NCBI RefSeq assembly: GCF_900113935.1
Contig: NZ_FORF01000004.1
Coordinates: 124,001 to 188,000, forward strand
Length of the DNA: 64,000 nucleotides
Direction of reading: 5' to 3'
Source: Aquamicrobium aerolatum DSM 21857
GTDB taxonomy: Bacteria > Pseudomonadota > Alphaproteobacteria > Rhizobiales > Rhizobiaceae
Shown here: positions 51,630 through 61,280 of the stretch, one piece after another
How positions within the stretch are numbered: position 1 is the first letter of the stretch
Layout of the letters: every line of letters starts with the position of its first letter
The notes under the pieces: model-generated
What the model was told of the DNA's origin: nothing
Database searches by the model: none
What the model saw: only the letters and a program-made list of their open reading frames with translations
Translations under genes and position numbers: made by a program

Positions 51630-53576
51630 TCAGGATGCAGCTTCCTGCTCGACAAAACGGGCAAGCACGGTGCCGTCTGTCACCTGAGCGCCTGCTTCTG
51701 CAATCTCTTCGATGATGCCATCGTGAGGTGCGATGATGGTGTGCTCCATCTTCATCGCTTCCAGAACGAGCAGCGCCTGTCCCTTCACCACCTTTTCGCC
51801 CGGCGAAACACGCACCAGCTTGACGAGCCCTGGCATCGGGGCGCGCAAGCCGCCGCCGCCAGCGATCGCAGCTTCAACCGCGGCAAACGGGTCGGCGACT
51901 GCAAAAGTATGGCTTGCCGCTCCGGAAAACACCGTGACATGTCCGGGCCAGCGGGCGGAGTTCAATCTTGCCGGCGCAACGATCTGTCTTTCATCACCAA
52001 AGCTGACATTGGTGTTGCCGTTTGCCGCGACCGCAAGGCGCGCGACGATCATATCCTCGCCTCGTGACAGCATGACCATCTTTTTCGGTGCGTGGAAATG
52101 CGCATAGCCTGAGATCGCAAGCCATGGATCGGCGGCGTCAGGCTCGACGATCCGATCCGTTGCCGTCAATACGGCAGTCGCCACCATGGCGGCGGTTGGC
52201 TCCTGCTGCCGGGTAAGCTGTGATTGCTTGCGTGCGATGAGTCCGGTTTCGACATTGCCAGCTGCAAAGTCCTCGTCGCTGGCGAGAGCCGCCAGAAACT
52301 GCGTGTTGACGACAGAACCTGCGATTTCTGTCTCCTCCAGCGCGGCAGTCAGCGCGGCCAATGCAGAGGCGCGGCTGTCGCCGTGCACCACCAGCTTGGC
52401 AATCATCGGGTCATAGAAGGGAGAGACCGAGTCGCCCTCGCGCACGCCGGTCTCGACGCGCAGGCTGACGTTTTCGGGCGGGAACCGCAGATGGTGCAGG
52501 GTGCCGATAGCGGGCAGGAAGTCGCGGGTTGCATCCTCGGCGTAAAGCCGTGCTTCGAACGCGTGCCCGTTGATGCTGATCTCGTCCTGCAATTTCGGCA
52601 GGCGTTCGCCAGCCGCGACGCGCAACTGCCATTCGACCAGATCGACGCCGGTGATCATTTCAGTGACCGGGTGTTCGACCTGCAGGCGGGTGTTCATTTC
52701 CATGAACCAGAAACGGTCGGGCCGCAGCCCTTCGGTGGCATCGACGATGAATTCGATGGTGCCGGCCCCGCAATAGGAAATTGCCTCTGCCGCCTTCACC
52801 GCCGCGTCGGTCATCGCCGCGCGCATCTCCGGCGACATGCCGGGGGCGGGGGCCTCCTCGATCACCTTCTGGTGTCGGCGCTGCGCCGAACAATCGCGCT
52901 CGAACAGATGCACGACATTGCCGTGGCTGTCGCCGAACACCTGCACTTCGATGTGGCGTGGCGTCTCGACATATTTTTCCACCAGCACGCGGTCGTCACC
53001 GAATGCCGCCTTGGCCTCACGCTTGGCGGCTGCCAGCGCTTCCGGGAAGGTGGCGGGGTCGTCGACCTTGCGCATGCCCTTGCCGCCGCCGCCAGCGCGC
53101 GCCTTGATCAGAACCGGATAGCCGATCTCGTTGGCCTTGGTCGCCAGAATGACGATTTCCTGGCCTTCGCCGTGATAGCCGGGCACCACCGGTACGCCGG
53201 CTTTTTCCATTAGCCGCTTGGCGGCGTCCTTCAGCCCCATGGCGCGGATCGACGCTGCCGACGGGCCGATGAAGACCAGCCCCGCCGCCTCGACCATGTC
53301 GACGAAATCGGGGTTTTCCGACAGGAAGCCATAGCCGGGGTGAATGGCTTGCGCTCCGGTCTGCAACGCGGCGTCGATAATACGCTCGGCGACGAGGTAG
53401 CTTTCGCCGACCGGAGACGCCCCGATATGCACCGCCTCGTCGGCCATCGCGACATGCATCGACCGGGCATCGGCATCGGAATAAACCGCCACCGTCGCCA
53501 CACCCATCTTCCGCGCCGTGCGGATGATCCGGCAGGCAATCTCGCTGCGATTGGCGATCAAAATCTTTGAGAACAT
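51630..53576 (-). CDS. mccA: 3-Methylcrotonyl-CoA carboxylase biotin-carrying (alpha) subunit
   Basis: Biotin carboxylase plus biotin-carrier subunit of a CoA carboxylase, 648 residues. The biotin-carboxylase part begins MFSKILIANRSEIACRI and includes the ATP-grasp (ARAGGGGKGMR), EMNTRLQVEHPVTE; near the C-terminus EAMKMEH has the biotinyl lysine at about 609. The neighbourhood (mccB, ivd) makes leucine breakdown (methylcrotonyl-CoA carboxylation) the best call; a propionyl/acetyl-CoA carboxylase is less likely. ATG 53576 follows AGGAG; a longer frame lies inside the hydrolase gene. Separated from mccB by opposite-strand genes. Confidence 0.92.
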   Translation of the reverse strand: MFSKILIANRSEIACRIIRTARKMGVATVAVYSDADARSMHVAMADEAVHIGASPVGESYLVAERIIDAALQTGAQAIHPGYGFLSENPDFVDMVEAAGLVFIGPSAASIRAMGLKDAAKRLMEKAGVPVVPGYHGEGQEIVILATKANEIGYPVLIKARAGGGGKGMRKVDDPATFPEALAAAKREAKAAFGDDRVLVEKYVETPRHIEVQVFGDSHGNVVHLFERDCSAQRRHQKVIEEAPAPGMSPEMRAAMTDAAVKAAEAISYCGAGTIEFIVDATEGLRPDRFWFMEMNTRLQVEHPVTEMITGVDLVEWQLRVAAGERLPKLQDEISINGHAFEARLYAEDATRDFLPAIGTLHHLRFPPENVSLRVETGVREGDSVSPFYDPMIAKLVVHGDSRASALAALTAALEETEIAGSVVNTQFLAALASDEDFAAGNVETGLIARKQSQLTRQQEPTAAMVATAVLTATDRIVEPDAADPWLAISGYAHFHAPKKMVMLSRGEDMIVARLAVAANGNTNVSFGDERQIVAPARLNSARWPGHVTVFSGAASHTFAVADPFAAVEAAIAGGGGLRAPMPGLVKLVRVSPGEKVVKGQALLVLEAMKMEHTIIAPHDGIIEEIAEAGAQVTDGTVLARFVEQEAAS

Positions 53577-53685
53577 GAGAAGACTCCTGAACTGAAGATC
53601 AGAGAAAGCATGTTCGGACGGCTTTGCAAACCCTGCGCGGCGTCTAAGTGGAATTGAGGCCGTGAGAACACGCGCGCCCTGCGGC

Positions 53686-54510
53686 TCAGGCCGTTCTGGC
53701 AAACTCGGCGAGTAGGGCGTTGAACGCTGCCGGCTGCTGCAGGAATGGCGCGTGGCCCGCGCCGTCGAGGCGCACGACACCCCGATCCCAAAGCGACGAA
53801 TAGACGAGTGTGTCAAAATACGACGCCTGGATAAATACGTCGTCGACGCCGTTGACGACCGCGAACGGCGTTGTCGTCGTGGCGACGATTTCCTGTTCGT
53901 CGAGTGCATGTCCCTGCATCACTGAGCCGAACATGATTTCGCGCGCCCGCCCGTCGGTGCGTTTGCACATGGCGAGAAGTTCCGGCGCGACGACGCCGTC
54001 GACCGCCGACGTATGCGTGGAGTAAAAGATGGCGTCGGCTTCGGTGAAATCACGTTTGCCAGTCAGGTTTTCGGCGCTCGGATCGATGTTGAAACCGGTC
54101 ATGAGGCTTTCGATTGTCGGCTTGATCGGTGGTGTACCGGAAATCATCACGCCGGCGGCGTCGAAACCGCTGCCGATCATCTCTAGTGCGATGTGGCCAC
54201 CCAGCGACCAGCCGAAGATGATCGGCTTGTCCAGTTTCAGTGCCGACGCGACCTCTCCGGCCATTTCAGCATAGCCGCCAAGGGTGTAGCTGCGGGCCGG
54301 GTCGGCGGCGTCATCGGACGCGCCATGGCCCGGCAGGTCGAAAGCGACGAGGCGGAACTCAGCCAGTTCCGGCGCGGCATATTGTTTGCCGAACACTTCC
54401 TTGCAGCTCGAATTGCCGTGGATCAGCAGCATCGCCGGTCCCTCTATGCTGGTCTGGGTGTAGGCGATGGTGCCGTGGCTGGTCTCGATTGCGCCGGAAT
54501 TCGTCGTCAT
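53686..54510 (-). CDS. Alpha/beta-hydrolase
   Basis: A 274-residue alpha/beta-hydrolase: MLLIHGNSSCKEVF oxyanion loop, nucleophile elbow GWSLGG, acid D in NGVDDVF and base H in GAGHAPF. Substrate unknown; families with this pattern include haloperoxidases, esterases and 3-oxoadipate enol-lactonases. ATG 54510 follows AGGGGGATCAC. It ends 109 bases upstream of mccA and may be co-transcribed with it. Confidence 0.88.
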   Translation of the reverse strand: MTTNSGAIETSHGTIAYTQTSIEGPAMLLIHGNSSCKEVFGKQYAAPELAEFRLVAFDLPGHGASDDAADPARSYTLGGYAEMAGEVASALKLDKPIIFGWSLGGHIALEMIGSGFDAAGVMISGTPPIKPTIESLMTGFNIDPSAENLTGKRDFTEADAIFYSTHTSAVDGVVAPELLAMCKRTDGRAREIMFGSVMQGHALDEQEIVATTTTPFAVVNGVDDVFIQASYFDTLVYSSLWDRGVVRLDGAGHAPFLQQPAAFNALLAEFARTA

Positions 54511-54634
54511 GTGATCCCCCTGTTTGATCTTGCGACAGTAAGAGAGCCGCTGCGTGGCGTCCAGAGATGCGAGTGGTTGCGATGCCGCCGCAAATCACCG
54601 ATGGTCGCGGTCGGATTCACGGGAGAGTTGATGG

Positions 54635-55231
54635 ATGGCATTCCGGCGTTTGGTTTCTGTTGTCGCGGTCGCGATCATGCTGCCGACGATGGCACAGGCG
54701 CAGTGGAAGCCGGTCGAAAAGATCGAAAACTATCGCGTGTCGGGGCAGTCGGGCATCGAGCTTTACCGCTCGATCGGTGAACATGGCCCGAAAGTCGGCG
54801 TCGGTCGCGTCATCGCCTATACCGATTTCAAGCTGCTGTGGTCGCGCGACTATCGCCCGCAGAAAGACGGATCGTGCACGCTGGTATCCGCCAGGCCCAA
54901 CCTGACCATCACCTACCGGTTGCCGAAAGCTGCCGGTGACATGCCGACTGCGACGCGCCGGTCATGGGACAGTTTTCTCGAAGGCGTCATCCGGCACGAA
55001 AAGGTGCATGGCGAGATGATCGTCGATCTGGTCAAGGCGATCGAGGACGTCTCCATCGGCCTGAGCGCACCCAATGACCCGGACTGCAACAAGGTCCGCG
55101 CCGCGCTGCAAAGCCGCCTCGGGCCGCTGTCGCAGGAGCAACGCCGCCGCAGCCGCGAGTTCGATCAGGTCGAGATGCGCGACGGCGGCAACGTGCACAA
55201 GCTGGTGCTGGCGCTGGTCAACGGCTCGTAG
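54635..55231 (+). CDS. DUF922 family exported putative zinc protease
   Basis: A 198-residue protein with signal peptide (to about AQA-QW, residue 23) followed by a DUF922 domain, which carries an HExxH-type zinc site: VIRHEKVHGEM. Conserved parts are KIENYRVSGQSGIELYRSIGEHGP and the RPNLTITYRLPK strand. Related DUF922 proteins are proposed metallopeptidases; a substrate is unknown. Start ATG 54635 with GGGAG upstream. Located on the plus strand between hydrolase and catB, within the mcc-ivd locus. Confidence 0.82.
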   Translation: MAFRRLVSVVAVAIMLPTMAQAQWKPVEKIENYRVSGQSGIELYRSIGEHGPKVGVGRVIAYTDFKLLWSRDYRPQKDGSCTLVSARPNLTITYRLPKAAGDMPTATRRSWDSFLEGVIRHEKVHGEMIVDLVKAIEDVSIGLSAPNDPDCNKVRAALQSRLGPLSQEQRRRSREFDQVEMRDGGNVHKLVLALVNGS

Positions 55232-55450
55232 TCCGCTTGGCGGCACCCGCAAAAATCGTTATGAAGACGACATCATGAAGTCGGCAGACCGAACCACCTG
55301 CATCGCGCTTCCGCGTCTCTGACGCGCGAGGCTGTTTGACCGGACAAGCGCCGGACCCTTTCGCGCGCGTCCATTTTCAGATCATTCAATGCCATGCGAC
55401 TGATGTGCCCGCTCCATGCGGCTCGTCGCGGCATTCATGCAGGTACTCTC

Positions 55451-56086
55451 ATGACCAATTATTTCGAAAGCCCGTTCAAGGGCATCCCGCTCGACCAGCA
55501 GGTGACAAACCCGCGCATCAGCGTCGGGCGCTACAGCTATTATTCCGGCTATTATCACGGCCACAGCTTCGACGATTGCGCGCGCTATCTGCTGCCCGAC
55601 GAAGGCGGCGATCGGCTGATTATCGGCAGTTTCTGCTCGATCGGCTCGGGGGCGGCCTTCATCATGGCTGGCAATCAGGGCCATCGCAACGAATGGATCG
55701 GCACCTTTCCATTCGCCTTCGTTCCCGATGCGCCGGAGTTCGACGGCGCAGCCAACGGCTATCTGCCGGCAGGCGACACGGTGATCGGCAACGATGTGTG
55801 GATCGGTTCGGAAGCGGTGCTGATGCCGGGCGTCACGATCGGCCACGGCGCCGTGATCGGCACCCGCGCGCTGGTGACGCGCGATGTCGAGCCCTACACC
55901 ATCGTCGGCGGCAACCCCGCGCGGCCGATCCGCAAGCGCTTTTCCGATGCGGAAATCGCGATGCTCTTGGAGATGTGCTGGTGGGATTGGGAGACGGACG
56001 CGCTGAGCGCGGCCATCAAGCTGCTGACATCAGGCGATGTCGCAGCGCTCTATGCCTGGTGGCAGCGGGAGCAAGCGGCTCTCTGA
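55451..56086 (+). CDS. catB: Type B (xenobiotic) chloramphenicol O-acetyltransferase-like enzyme
   Basis: A 211-residue left-handed beta-helix (hexapeptide-repeat) acetyltransferase. Opening [20 protein letters not shown], the signature [42 protein letters not shown] with the catalytic His, and [16 protein letters not shown] are shared with Agrobacterium-type CatB proteins, which acetylate chloramphenicol. The similarity to that chromosomal family is strong by recall. Whether it gives resistance here cannot be told. ATG 55451; the longer frame to 55394 lacks a ribosome site. Convergent with the DUF2200 gene. Confidence 0.9.
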   Translation: MTNYFESPFKGIPLDQQVTNPRISVGRYSYYSGYYHGHSFDDCARYLLPDEGGDRLIIGSFCSIGSGAAFIMAGNQGHRNEWIGTFPFAFVPDAPEFDGAANGYLPAGDTVIGNDVWIGSEAVLMPGVTIGHGAVIGTRALVTRDVEPYTIVGGNPARPIRKRFSDAEIAMLLEMCWWDWETDALSAAIKLLTSGDVAALYAWWQREQAAL

Positions 56087-56104
56087 CGCCGATCCGTTGA
56101 CACT

Positions 56105-56458
56105 TCACGGCGCGCGGAGGATTTTCTCCATCGCCTTTCCGCGCGCCAGCTCGTCGATCATTTTGTCGAGGATGCGGATTTCCCGCATCGTCGGCTCCTC
56201 GATTTCCTCGATCCGCACGCCGCAGATCATGCCGGTGATCTGCACGCGGGCGGGATTGGGGCGCGGTGCGTTGGCAAAGAAGGTTTCGAAATCCGTGCCA
56301 TCGTCCAGTATCGTGGCAAGATCGTCCTGCGAATAGCCGGTCAGCCAGCGGATGATCTCGTCCACGTCTTCCTTCGTGCGGCCCTTCTTGTGCGCCTTGG
56401 CGAGGTAGTGCGGATAGACGCTGGCGAAACTGGTCGTGTAGATCCGGTGCTTTGCCAT
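56105..56458 (-). CDS. DUF2200 protein
   Basis: A 117-residue cytoplasmic protein matching DUF2200 by its opening [41 protein letters not shown]. The DUF2200 fold is small, alpha-helical and of unknown function. It begins 22 bases downstream of mccB in the same direction, so probably in the operon. Convergent with catB, with 18 bases between. Confidence 0.85.
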   Translation of the reverse strand: MAKHRIYTTSFASVYPHYLAKAHKKGRTKEDVDEIIRWLTGYSQDDLATILDDGTDFETFFANAPRPNPARVQITGMICGVRIEEIEEPTMREIRILDKMIDELARGKAMEKILRAP

Positions 56459-56480
56459 GTTCCGCCCACCTCCCGCGTTG

Positions 56481-58088
56481 CTACATCCGGAACACGCCGA
56501 ATTTGGTGTCCTTGATTTCGGCGTTCAGCGACGCTGACAGGCTGAGCGCCAGCACGTCGCGGGTTTTGGCCGGGTCGATGATGCCGTCGTCCCACATCCG
56601 CGCCGAGGAATAGAGCGGGTGGCCCTCATGCTCGTATTTCATCAGGATCGGTTTGCGGAATTTCGCCTCGTCCTCTTCCGACCATTCCTCGCCCTTGCGC
56701 TCGAAACCTTCGCGCTTGACCATCGCCAGAACGGTGGCGGCCTGTTCGCCGCCCATCACCGAGATGCGCGCATTCGGCCACATCCACAGGAAACGGGGCG
56801 AATAGGCACGGCCGCACATGCCGTAATTGCCGGCGCCGAACGAGCCGCCGATGATGATGGTGAATTTCGGCACCTGCGCGGTGGCAACGGCGGTGACCAG
56901 CTTGGCCCCATCGCGGGCAATGCCACCCGCCTCATATTTGCGCCCGACCATGAAGCCGGTGATGTTCTGCAAAAACACCAGTGGAATCTTGCGCTGGCAG
57001 CACAATTCGATGAAATGCGCTCCTTTCAGCGCGCTTTCGGAAAACAGCACGCCATTATTGCCGATGATGCCGACCGGCATGCCGTGAATATGGGCAAAAC
57101 CGGTGACGAGCGTGGTGCCGTAATTCGCCTTGAACTCGTCGAACTCCGATCCGTCGACCAGCCGCGCGATCACCTCGCGCACGTCGTAGGGCTGCTTCAG
57201 ATCGGCCGGGACGACGCCGTAAAGCTCTTCCGGCGCATAGAGCGGTTGCGCTGGCTTTTGCAGCGTCAGCTGCAATTTCTTGGACCGGTTCAGGTTGCGC
57301 ACGATGCGGCGCACGATGGCGAGCGCATGTTCGTCATCGACGGCGTAATGATCGGCCACGCCGGATTCGCGCGTGTGCAGATCCGCGCCGCCAAGTTCTT
57401 CCGCCGTCACGTCCTCGCCGGTGGCGGCTTTCACCAGCGGCGGGCCGCCAAGGAAGATCGTCGCCTGCTTGCGCACCATGATCGTTTCGTCGGACATCGC
57501 CGGCACATAGGCGCCGCCCGCCGTGCACGAACCCATGACGCAGGCGATCTGCGGAATGCCCGCCGCGCTCATATTGGCCTGATTGAAGAAGATGCGACCG
57601 AAATGGTCGCGGTCGGGGAACACCTCGTCCTGGTTGGGCAGGTTCGCGCCGCCGGAATCGACCAGATAGATGCAGGGCAGATTGTTCTGCATCGCGATTT
57701 CCTGCGCGCGCAGATGCTTCTTCACCGTCAGCGGATAATAGGTGCCACCCTTCACCGTCGCATCGTTGACGACGATCATGCATTCGGTGCCTTCGATGCG
57801 GCCGATGCCGGCGATCATGCCCGCCGACGCGATCTCGTCGCCATACATCTGCCACGCCGCAAACTGGCCGATTTCGAGGAACGGCGACCCGGTGTCAAGC
57901 AATTGCGCCAGCCGGTCGCGCGGCAAAAGTTTGCCCCGCGCAATATGACGCTCGCGCGCCTCGTCGCTGCCGCCCCGTTCCACGATTGTCGCCTTGTCGG
58001 CAATGTCGTCGACAAGCGCTCGCATCCGTTCGGCATTGGCCTTGAACGTCTCGGAAGCGGGAGAAATCTTCGACTGAATGGCAGGCAT
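56481..58088 (-). CDS. mccB: 3-Methylcrotonyl-CoA carboxylase beta (carboxyltransferase) subunit
   Basis: A 535-residue carboxyltransferase of the crotonase-fold type. Both ACC/PCC domains are visible: N-terminal [36 protein letters not shown] and [23 protein letters not shown], and C-terminal [39 protein letters not shown] and [18 protein letters not shown]. This pattern is the acyl-CoA carboxylase beta family with methylcrotonyl-CoA specificity likely because ivd is upstream. Operon partner mccA lies beyond a plus-strand insertion. Confidence 0.93.
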   Translation of the reverse strand: MPAIQSKISPASETFKANAERMRALVDDIADKATIVERGGSDEARERHIARGKLLPRDRLAQLLDTGSPFLEIGQFAAWQMYGDEIASAGMIAGIGRIEGTECMIVVNDATVKGGTYYPLTVKKHLRAQEIAMQNNLPCIYLVDSGGANLPNQDEVFPDRDHFGRIFFNQANMSAAGIPQIACVMGSCTAGGAYVPAMSDETIMVRKQATIFLGGPPLVKAATGEDVTAEELGGADLHTRESGVADHYAVDDEHALAIVRRIVRNLNRSKKLQLTLQKPAQPLYAPEELYGVVPADLKQPYDVREVIARLVDGSEFDEFKANYGTTLVTGFAHIHGMPVGIIGNNGVLFSESALKGAHFIELCCQRKIPLVFLQNITGFMVGRKYEAGGIARDGAKLVTAVATAQVPKFTIIIGGSFGAGNYGMCGRAYSPRFLWMWPNARISVMGGEQAATVLAMVKREGFERKGEEWSEEDEAKFRKPILMKYEHEGHPLYSSARMWDDGIIDPAKTRDVLALSLSASLNAEIKDTKFGVFRM

Positions 58089-58150
58089 GCGGTCCTCAAA
58101 TCATCTCGTGTGGCGGCAGTGTGAAGAAACCGGCGCAGGAAGGGAAGGGG

Positions 58151-59314
58151 CTAAACCGCCTCGTCCATCATCTCCCGGCCGATCAGCCAGCGGCGGATTT
58201 CGCTGGTGCCGGCGCCAATCTCGTAAAGCTTTGCGTCGCGCAGAAGGCGGCCTGTCGGGTAGTCGTTGATGTAGCCATTGCCACCCAGCAGCTGGATCGC
58301 GTCGAGCGCGACCTGGGTCGCCTTTTCGGCGGCGTAGAGGATGCAGCCGGCGGCGTCCTTGCGCGAAGTCTGGCCGCGGTCGCAGGCCGACGCCACGGCG
58401 TAGACATAGGCGCGGCAGGCGTTCATCGTGGTGTACATGTCGGCGAGCTTCCCCTGCACCAGCTGGAACGCGCCGATCGGCTGGCCAAACTGCCTGCGCT
58501 CGTGGACGTAAGGAACCGCTGCGTCGAGCGCTGCGGCCATCAGGCCCAGCGGCCCGCCTGACAAGACGACGCGCTCATAGTCGAGGCCTGACATCAGCAC
58601 CTCGACGCCGCGCCCTTCTTCGTGGAGCACGTTCTCAAACGGCACTTCGACATTCTCGAACACCAGTTCGCCGGTGTTGGAACCGCGCATGCCGAGCTTG
58701 TCGAGCTTCTGCGCGACCGAGAACCCCGTCATCTCGCGTTCGATCAGGAACGCGGTGATGCCGCGCGAATTGCGCTCCGGGTCGGTCTTGGCATAGACGA
58801 CCAGCGTGTCGGCGTCGGGGCCATTGGTGATCCACATCTTCGAGCCATTGAGAACATAGCGGTCGTTCTTCTTCTCGGCCCGCAGGCGCATCGAGACGAC
58901 GTCGGAGCCTGCCTCCGGCTCTGACATCGCCAGCGCGCCGACGGCATCGCCGGCGCACAGCCCCGGCAGGTATTTCGCCTTCTGCTCCGGCGTGCCCCAG
59001 CGGTTGATCTGGTTGACGCACAGGTTTGAATGCGCGCCATAGGACAGGCCGACCGACGCCGAGGCGCGGGAAATTTCCTCCATCGCGACGACATGGGCGA
59101 GGTAGCTCATGCCGGTGCCGCCATGGTCGGGGTCGGCGGTCATGCCGAGCAGGCCGAGATCGCCCATCTCTTTCCACAGATGCGGTGCGAATTCGTTGGA
59201 GCGGTCGATCTCGGCGGCGATTGGCGCGATGCGCTCCTGCGCAAAGCGGCGCACCGTGTCGCGCAGGGCGTCGATGTCTTCGCCAAGCCCGAAATTCATG
59301 ACGTGATCATACAT
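58151..59314 (-). CDS. ivd: Isovaleryl-CoA dehydrogenase
   Basis: A 387-residue acyl-CoA dehydrogenase for isovaleryl-CoA, an FAD-linked step of leucine breakdown; electrons go via ETF to ETF-QO (gene at 45.6 kb). Motifs: [43 protein letters not shown], the catalytic Glu segment [18 protein letters not shown] and [44 protein letters not shown] upstream of ATG 59314; an internal ATG 59296 is possible. It overlaps the tetR stop by eight bases and leads the operon. Confidence 0.93.
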   Translation of the reverse strand: MYDHVMNFGLGEDIDALRDTVRRFAQERIAPIAAEIDRSNEFAPHLWKEMGDLGLLGMTADPDHGGTGMSYLAHVVAMEEISRASASVGLSYGAHSNLCVNQINRWGTPEQKAKYLPGLCAGDAVGALAMSEPEAGSDVVSMRLRAEKKNDRYVLNGSKMWITNGPDADTLVVYAKTDPERNSRGITAFLIEREMTGFSVAQKLDKLGMRGSNTGELVFENVEVPFENVLHEEGRGVEVLMSGLDYERVVLSGGPLGLMAAALDAAVPYVHERRQFGQPIGAFQLVQGKLADMYTTMNACRAYVYAVASACDRGQTSRKDAAGCILYAAEKATQVALDAIQLLGGNGYINDYPTGRLLRDAKLYEIGAGTSEIRRWLIGREMMDEAV

Positions 59315-59921
59315 GCTGGCTCTCCCATTCCTGCGCGCCGACGAGGCGCATGGTCATTTGGTGATAGGTTTCGGTGACTTGTGTGACCGACAGACGCTCA
59401 TCGGGCCGGAACCAGACAATCACGCCGGTGATCATCTGGATGATCGCCATCGCCGTCAGCGTGACATCCTCGATCACGAATGCGCCCGTCTCTGCGCCGT
59501 CGCGCAGGATCTGGCGCAGTTCCTTTTCGTACGCACCGCGCAGACGCAATATCGTGCTGAGCCGGTCGTGGGACAGGCTGCGCAGCTCCATGTTGTTGAC
59601 GTGGGTCGAATGACGACGCTCGATGTGGAAGCGAATATGGTTGCCCACGAACGCGGCCAGCCGCGCGGTCGGGTCGTCATTTGGGCGCTGCTGCTCCCAG
59701 CTGTCGATCAGCGCATCCATATGACTCTGCATCAGATCGAACAGCAGGTCTTCCTTGGTCGCAAAATAGCGGTAGAGGGCGGCTGCCTGGACGCCGACTT
59801 CGGCAGCGATCTGACGGATCGAGACAGCGTCGTAGCCGTGACGGGCAAAAAGGCCGGTCGCTGCATCGCGGATTGCGCTGCGCGTTTTTTCACCGTCCGA
59901 ACCAACCGTCCGCGCCATCAT
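59307..59921 (-). CDS. TetR-family transcriptional regulator of the mcc/ivd operon
   Basis: A 204-residue TetR-like protein: N-terminal HTH ([49 protein letters not shown]) and a helical ligand domain. First gene of the minus-strand unit that runs into ivd with an eight-base overlap, so a repressor of leucine/isovalerate catabolism (LiuQ-like) is probable. A 10-bp palindrome AACGGTCGTT at 59946-59955 lies 24 bases upstream of its start, as a candidate operator. Confidence 0.88.
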   Translation of the reverse strand: MMARTVGSDGEKTRSAIRDAATGLFARHGYDAVSIRQIAAEVGVQAAALYRYFATKEDLLFDLMQSHMDALIDSWEQQRPNDDPTARLAAFVGNHIRFHIERRHSTHVNNMELRSLSHDRLSTILRLRGAYEKELRQILRDGAETGAFVIEDVTLTAMAIIQMITGVIVWFRPDERLSVTQVTETYHQMTMRLVGAQEWESQHV

Positions 59922-59945
59922 CCGCTCCTGTTGAATAAGGAATAA

Positions 59946-59955
59946 AACGGTCGTT
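59946..59955. promoter_or_regulatory. Candidate TetR operator upstream of tetR-ivd-mccB
   Basis: AACGGTCGTT is a short inverted repeat (AACG, two bases, CGTT). Short and not unique, so confidence is modest. Confidence 0.4.
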
Positions 59956-60114
59956 CAATTAATTCAATCCGGTTCTGAAGAACGCGGCCTGTTTTCTCCA
60001 CAAACTGACGCAATGGAGAACCCGATTGGCAAGGATTCATCGTCTCCTGGAGCGGTGATTTGCGGTTCGCGGTTCCGTCTCCTATATCTAGTGTAGCAAT
60101 AAGGAGATTTTACA

Positions 60115-60303
60115 TTGTCTAGATTTCACAAGACAGTTGGAGATATGGCGCTGGAAGTCGGCATTGATCTCGCTGTTTTTCAGACGGCGTTGCGAAGAGC
60201 TAAATTTCCGCCCCGCAAGGTAAAGCAGGACTGGGAAGTCAAAATCGGCAGCGATGACTATTCTGCGATGCGCAGTGTGCTTGTAACACTTTTCCGCAGA
60301 TAA
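60115..60303 (+). CDS. Small HTH-like protein, unknown function
   Basis: A 62-residue ORF from TTG 60115 preceded by AAGGAG at a good distance (about nine bases). The segment GDMALEVGIDLAVFQTALRRAKFPPRK has the spacing of a helix-turn-helix, and the protein is basic. It stands alone between two tetR genes. Coding is supported by the ribosome site and composition only; no homologue was recognised. Confidence 0.5.
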   Translation: MSRFHKTVGDMALEVGIDLAVFQTALRRAKFPPRKVKQDWEVKIGSDDYSAMRSVLVTLFRR

Positions 60304-60577
60304 TTCATTTGCCCTCTGCTCTCGTCGAGCAGAACCCAGCGCGACCGGCCAGATCAGTTGCAGACGTTGTGGAATGACTGCAGCGGCGGGCGCTCAGTGC
60401 TGCATGAATCACGCCAAAACAACGCTTTCGCGCTCCCTTGGGCCCACGAAAATCGGACACGCTCTGGATGATCTGCCCGCCTTCAGAGGGCGGTCGTCCG
60501 CGTCTCTGACGGCTTCGCTGCCGCGTCTTTTCCACCTGCATCTTCAAAAATAGCATTTTTTCGTCTGAACAGTCTCA

Positions 60578-60605
60578 TTGACAAAATCGTACATATTTGT
60601 ACGAT
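60578..60605 (+). promoter_or_regulatory. Promoter of the second tetR gene
   Basis: TTGACA (60578-60583) and TACGAT (60600-60605) with a 16-base spacer. A transcript would start near 60612, so the protein start must be ATG 60627. Confidence 0.75.
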
Positions 60606-60608
60606 TTT
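60583..60608. promoter_or_regulatory. 26-bp palindromic operator overlapping the tetR promoter
   Basis: Arms AAAATCGTACA (60583-60593) and TGTACGATTTT (60598-60608) are perfectly complementary with spacer TATT. The operator covers the spacer and the -10 box, typical for self-repressing TetR proteins. Confidence 0.85.
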
Positions 60609-60626
60609 TGCATTGAGGCAGGTGTG

Positions 60627-61280
60627 ATGGCTACTGAAAAGCAGATCGAACGGCGCCAGCGTATTGAAGACGCTGCCTATGCGGTTCTCAAGGAATCCGG
60701 TTACAAATCTGCCTCGCTGCTGGCGATCGCCCAGCGCGCAGCGGTCTCCAATGAAACCCTCTACAAATGGTACGGCAATAAGCAGGCGTTGTTCCGTTCG
60801 TTGGTCGAAGCCAACGCGAGAGAGGCAAAACTCCTGCTGGAGCGCACGCTTCATGAAGGAGGCGATCTGCTCGATGCGCTAGCTGCGCTCGGCCCTGTCC
60901 TTTTGTCTCTTGTGACCAGCGACAAGGCTATCGTGCTGAACCGCGCCGCTGCGGGCGATTTTGGCGACACGAAGACGCTCGGCCCGGCCATCGCGCAATT
61001 CGGGCGTGATACCATTGCGCCGCTCGTCTGCGACGTGCTGCAGATGGCCAGCCGGTCCGGCCGTATTATCTGCGACAGTCCCGCGGACGCCGCCGACATC
61101 TACCTGCGACTGTTGATCGGCGACCTTCAGATTCGACGTGTCATTGGCGTTCTCGATGAATTGTCGCCTGCCGAAATAGAGCGGCGGGCCGGCGATGCCA
61201 TGACCCTTTTTCTCCGCCTTCATGCTCCCGCCAACCAGACGCAGTCTCTGTCTCCCCCAAAGGAAAGACCTTCCAGATGA
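60627..61280 (+). CDS. TetR-family regulator, autoregulated
   Basis: A 217-residue TetR protein: HTH RRQRIEDAAYAVLKESGYKSASLLAIAQRAAVSNETLYKWYGNKQALF, then a helical TetR_C-like domain. ATG 60627 follows AGGCAGGTGTG and lies just after the predicted transcription start; the frame from 60597 would begin inside the operator. The TGA overlaps the next gene (ATGA, 61277-61280), so the partner is regulated together. An inducer is unknown. Confidence 0.9.
   Translation: MATEKQIERRQRIEDAAYAVLKESGYKSASLLAIAQRAAVSNETLYKWYGNKQALFRSLVEANAREAKLLLERTLHEGGDLLDALAALGPVLLSLVTSDKAIVLNRAAAGDFGDTKTLGPAIAQFGRDTIAPLVCDVLQMASRSGRIICDSPADAADIYLRLLIGDLQIRRVIGVLDELSPAEIERRAGDAMTLFLRLHAPANQTQSLSPPKERPSR

Noticed and set aside
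56619-58124. 501-residue plus-strand ORF opposite mccB
   Set aside because: Shadow of mccB, biased composition with no domain.
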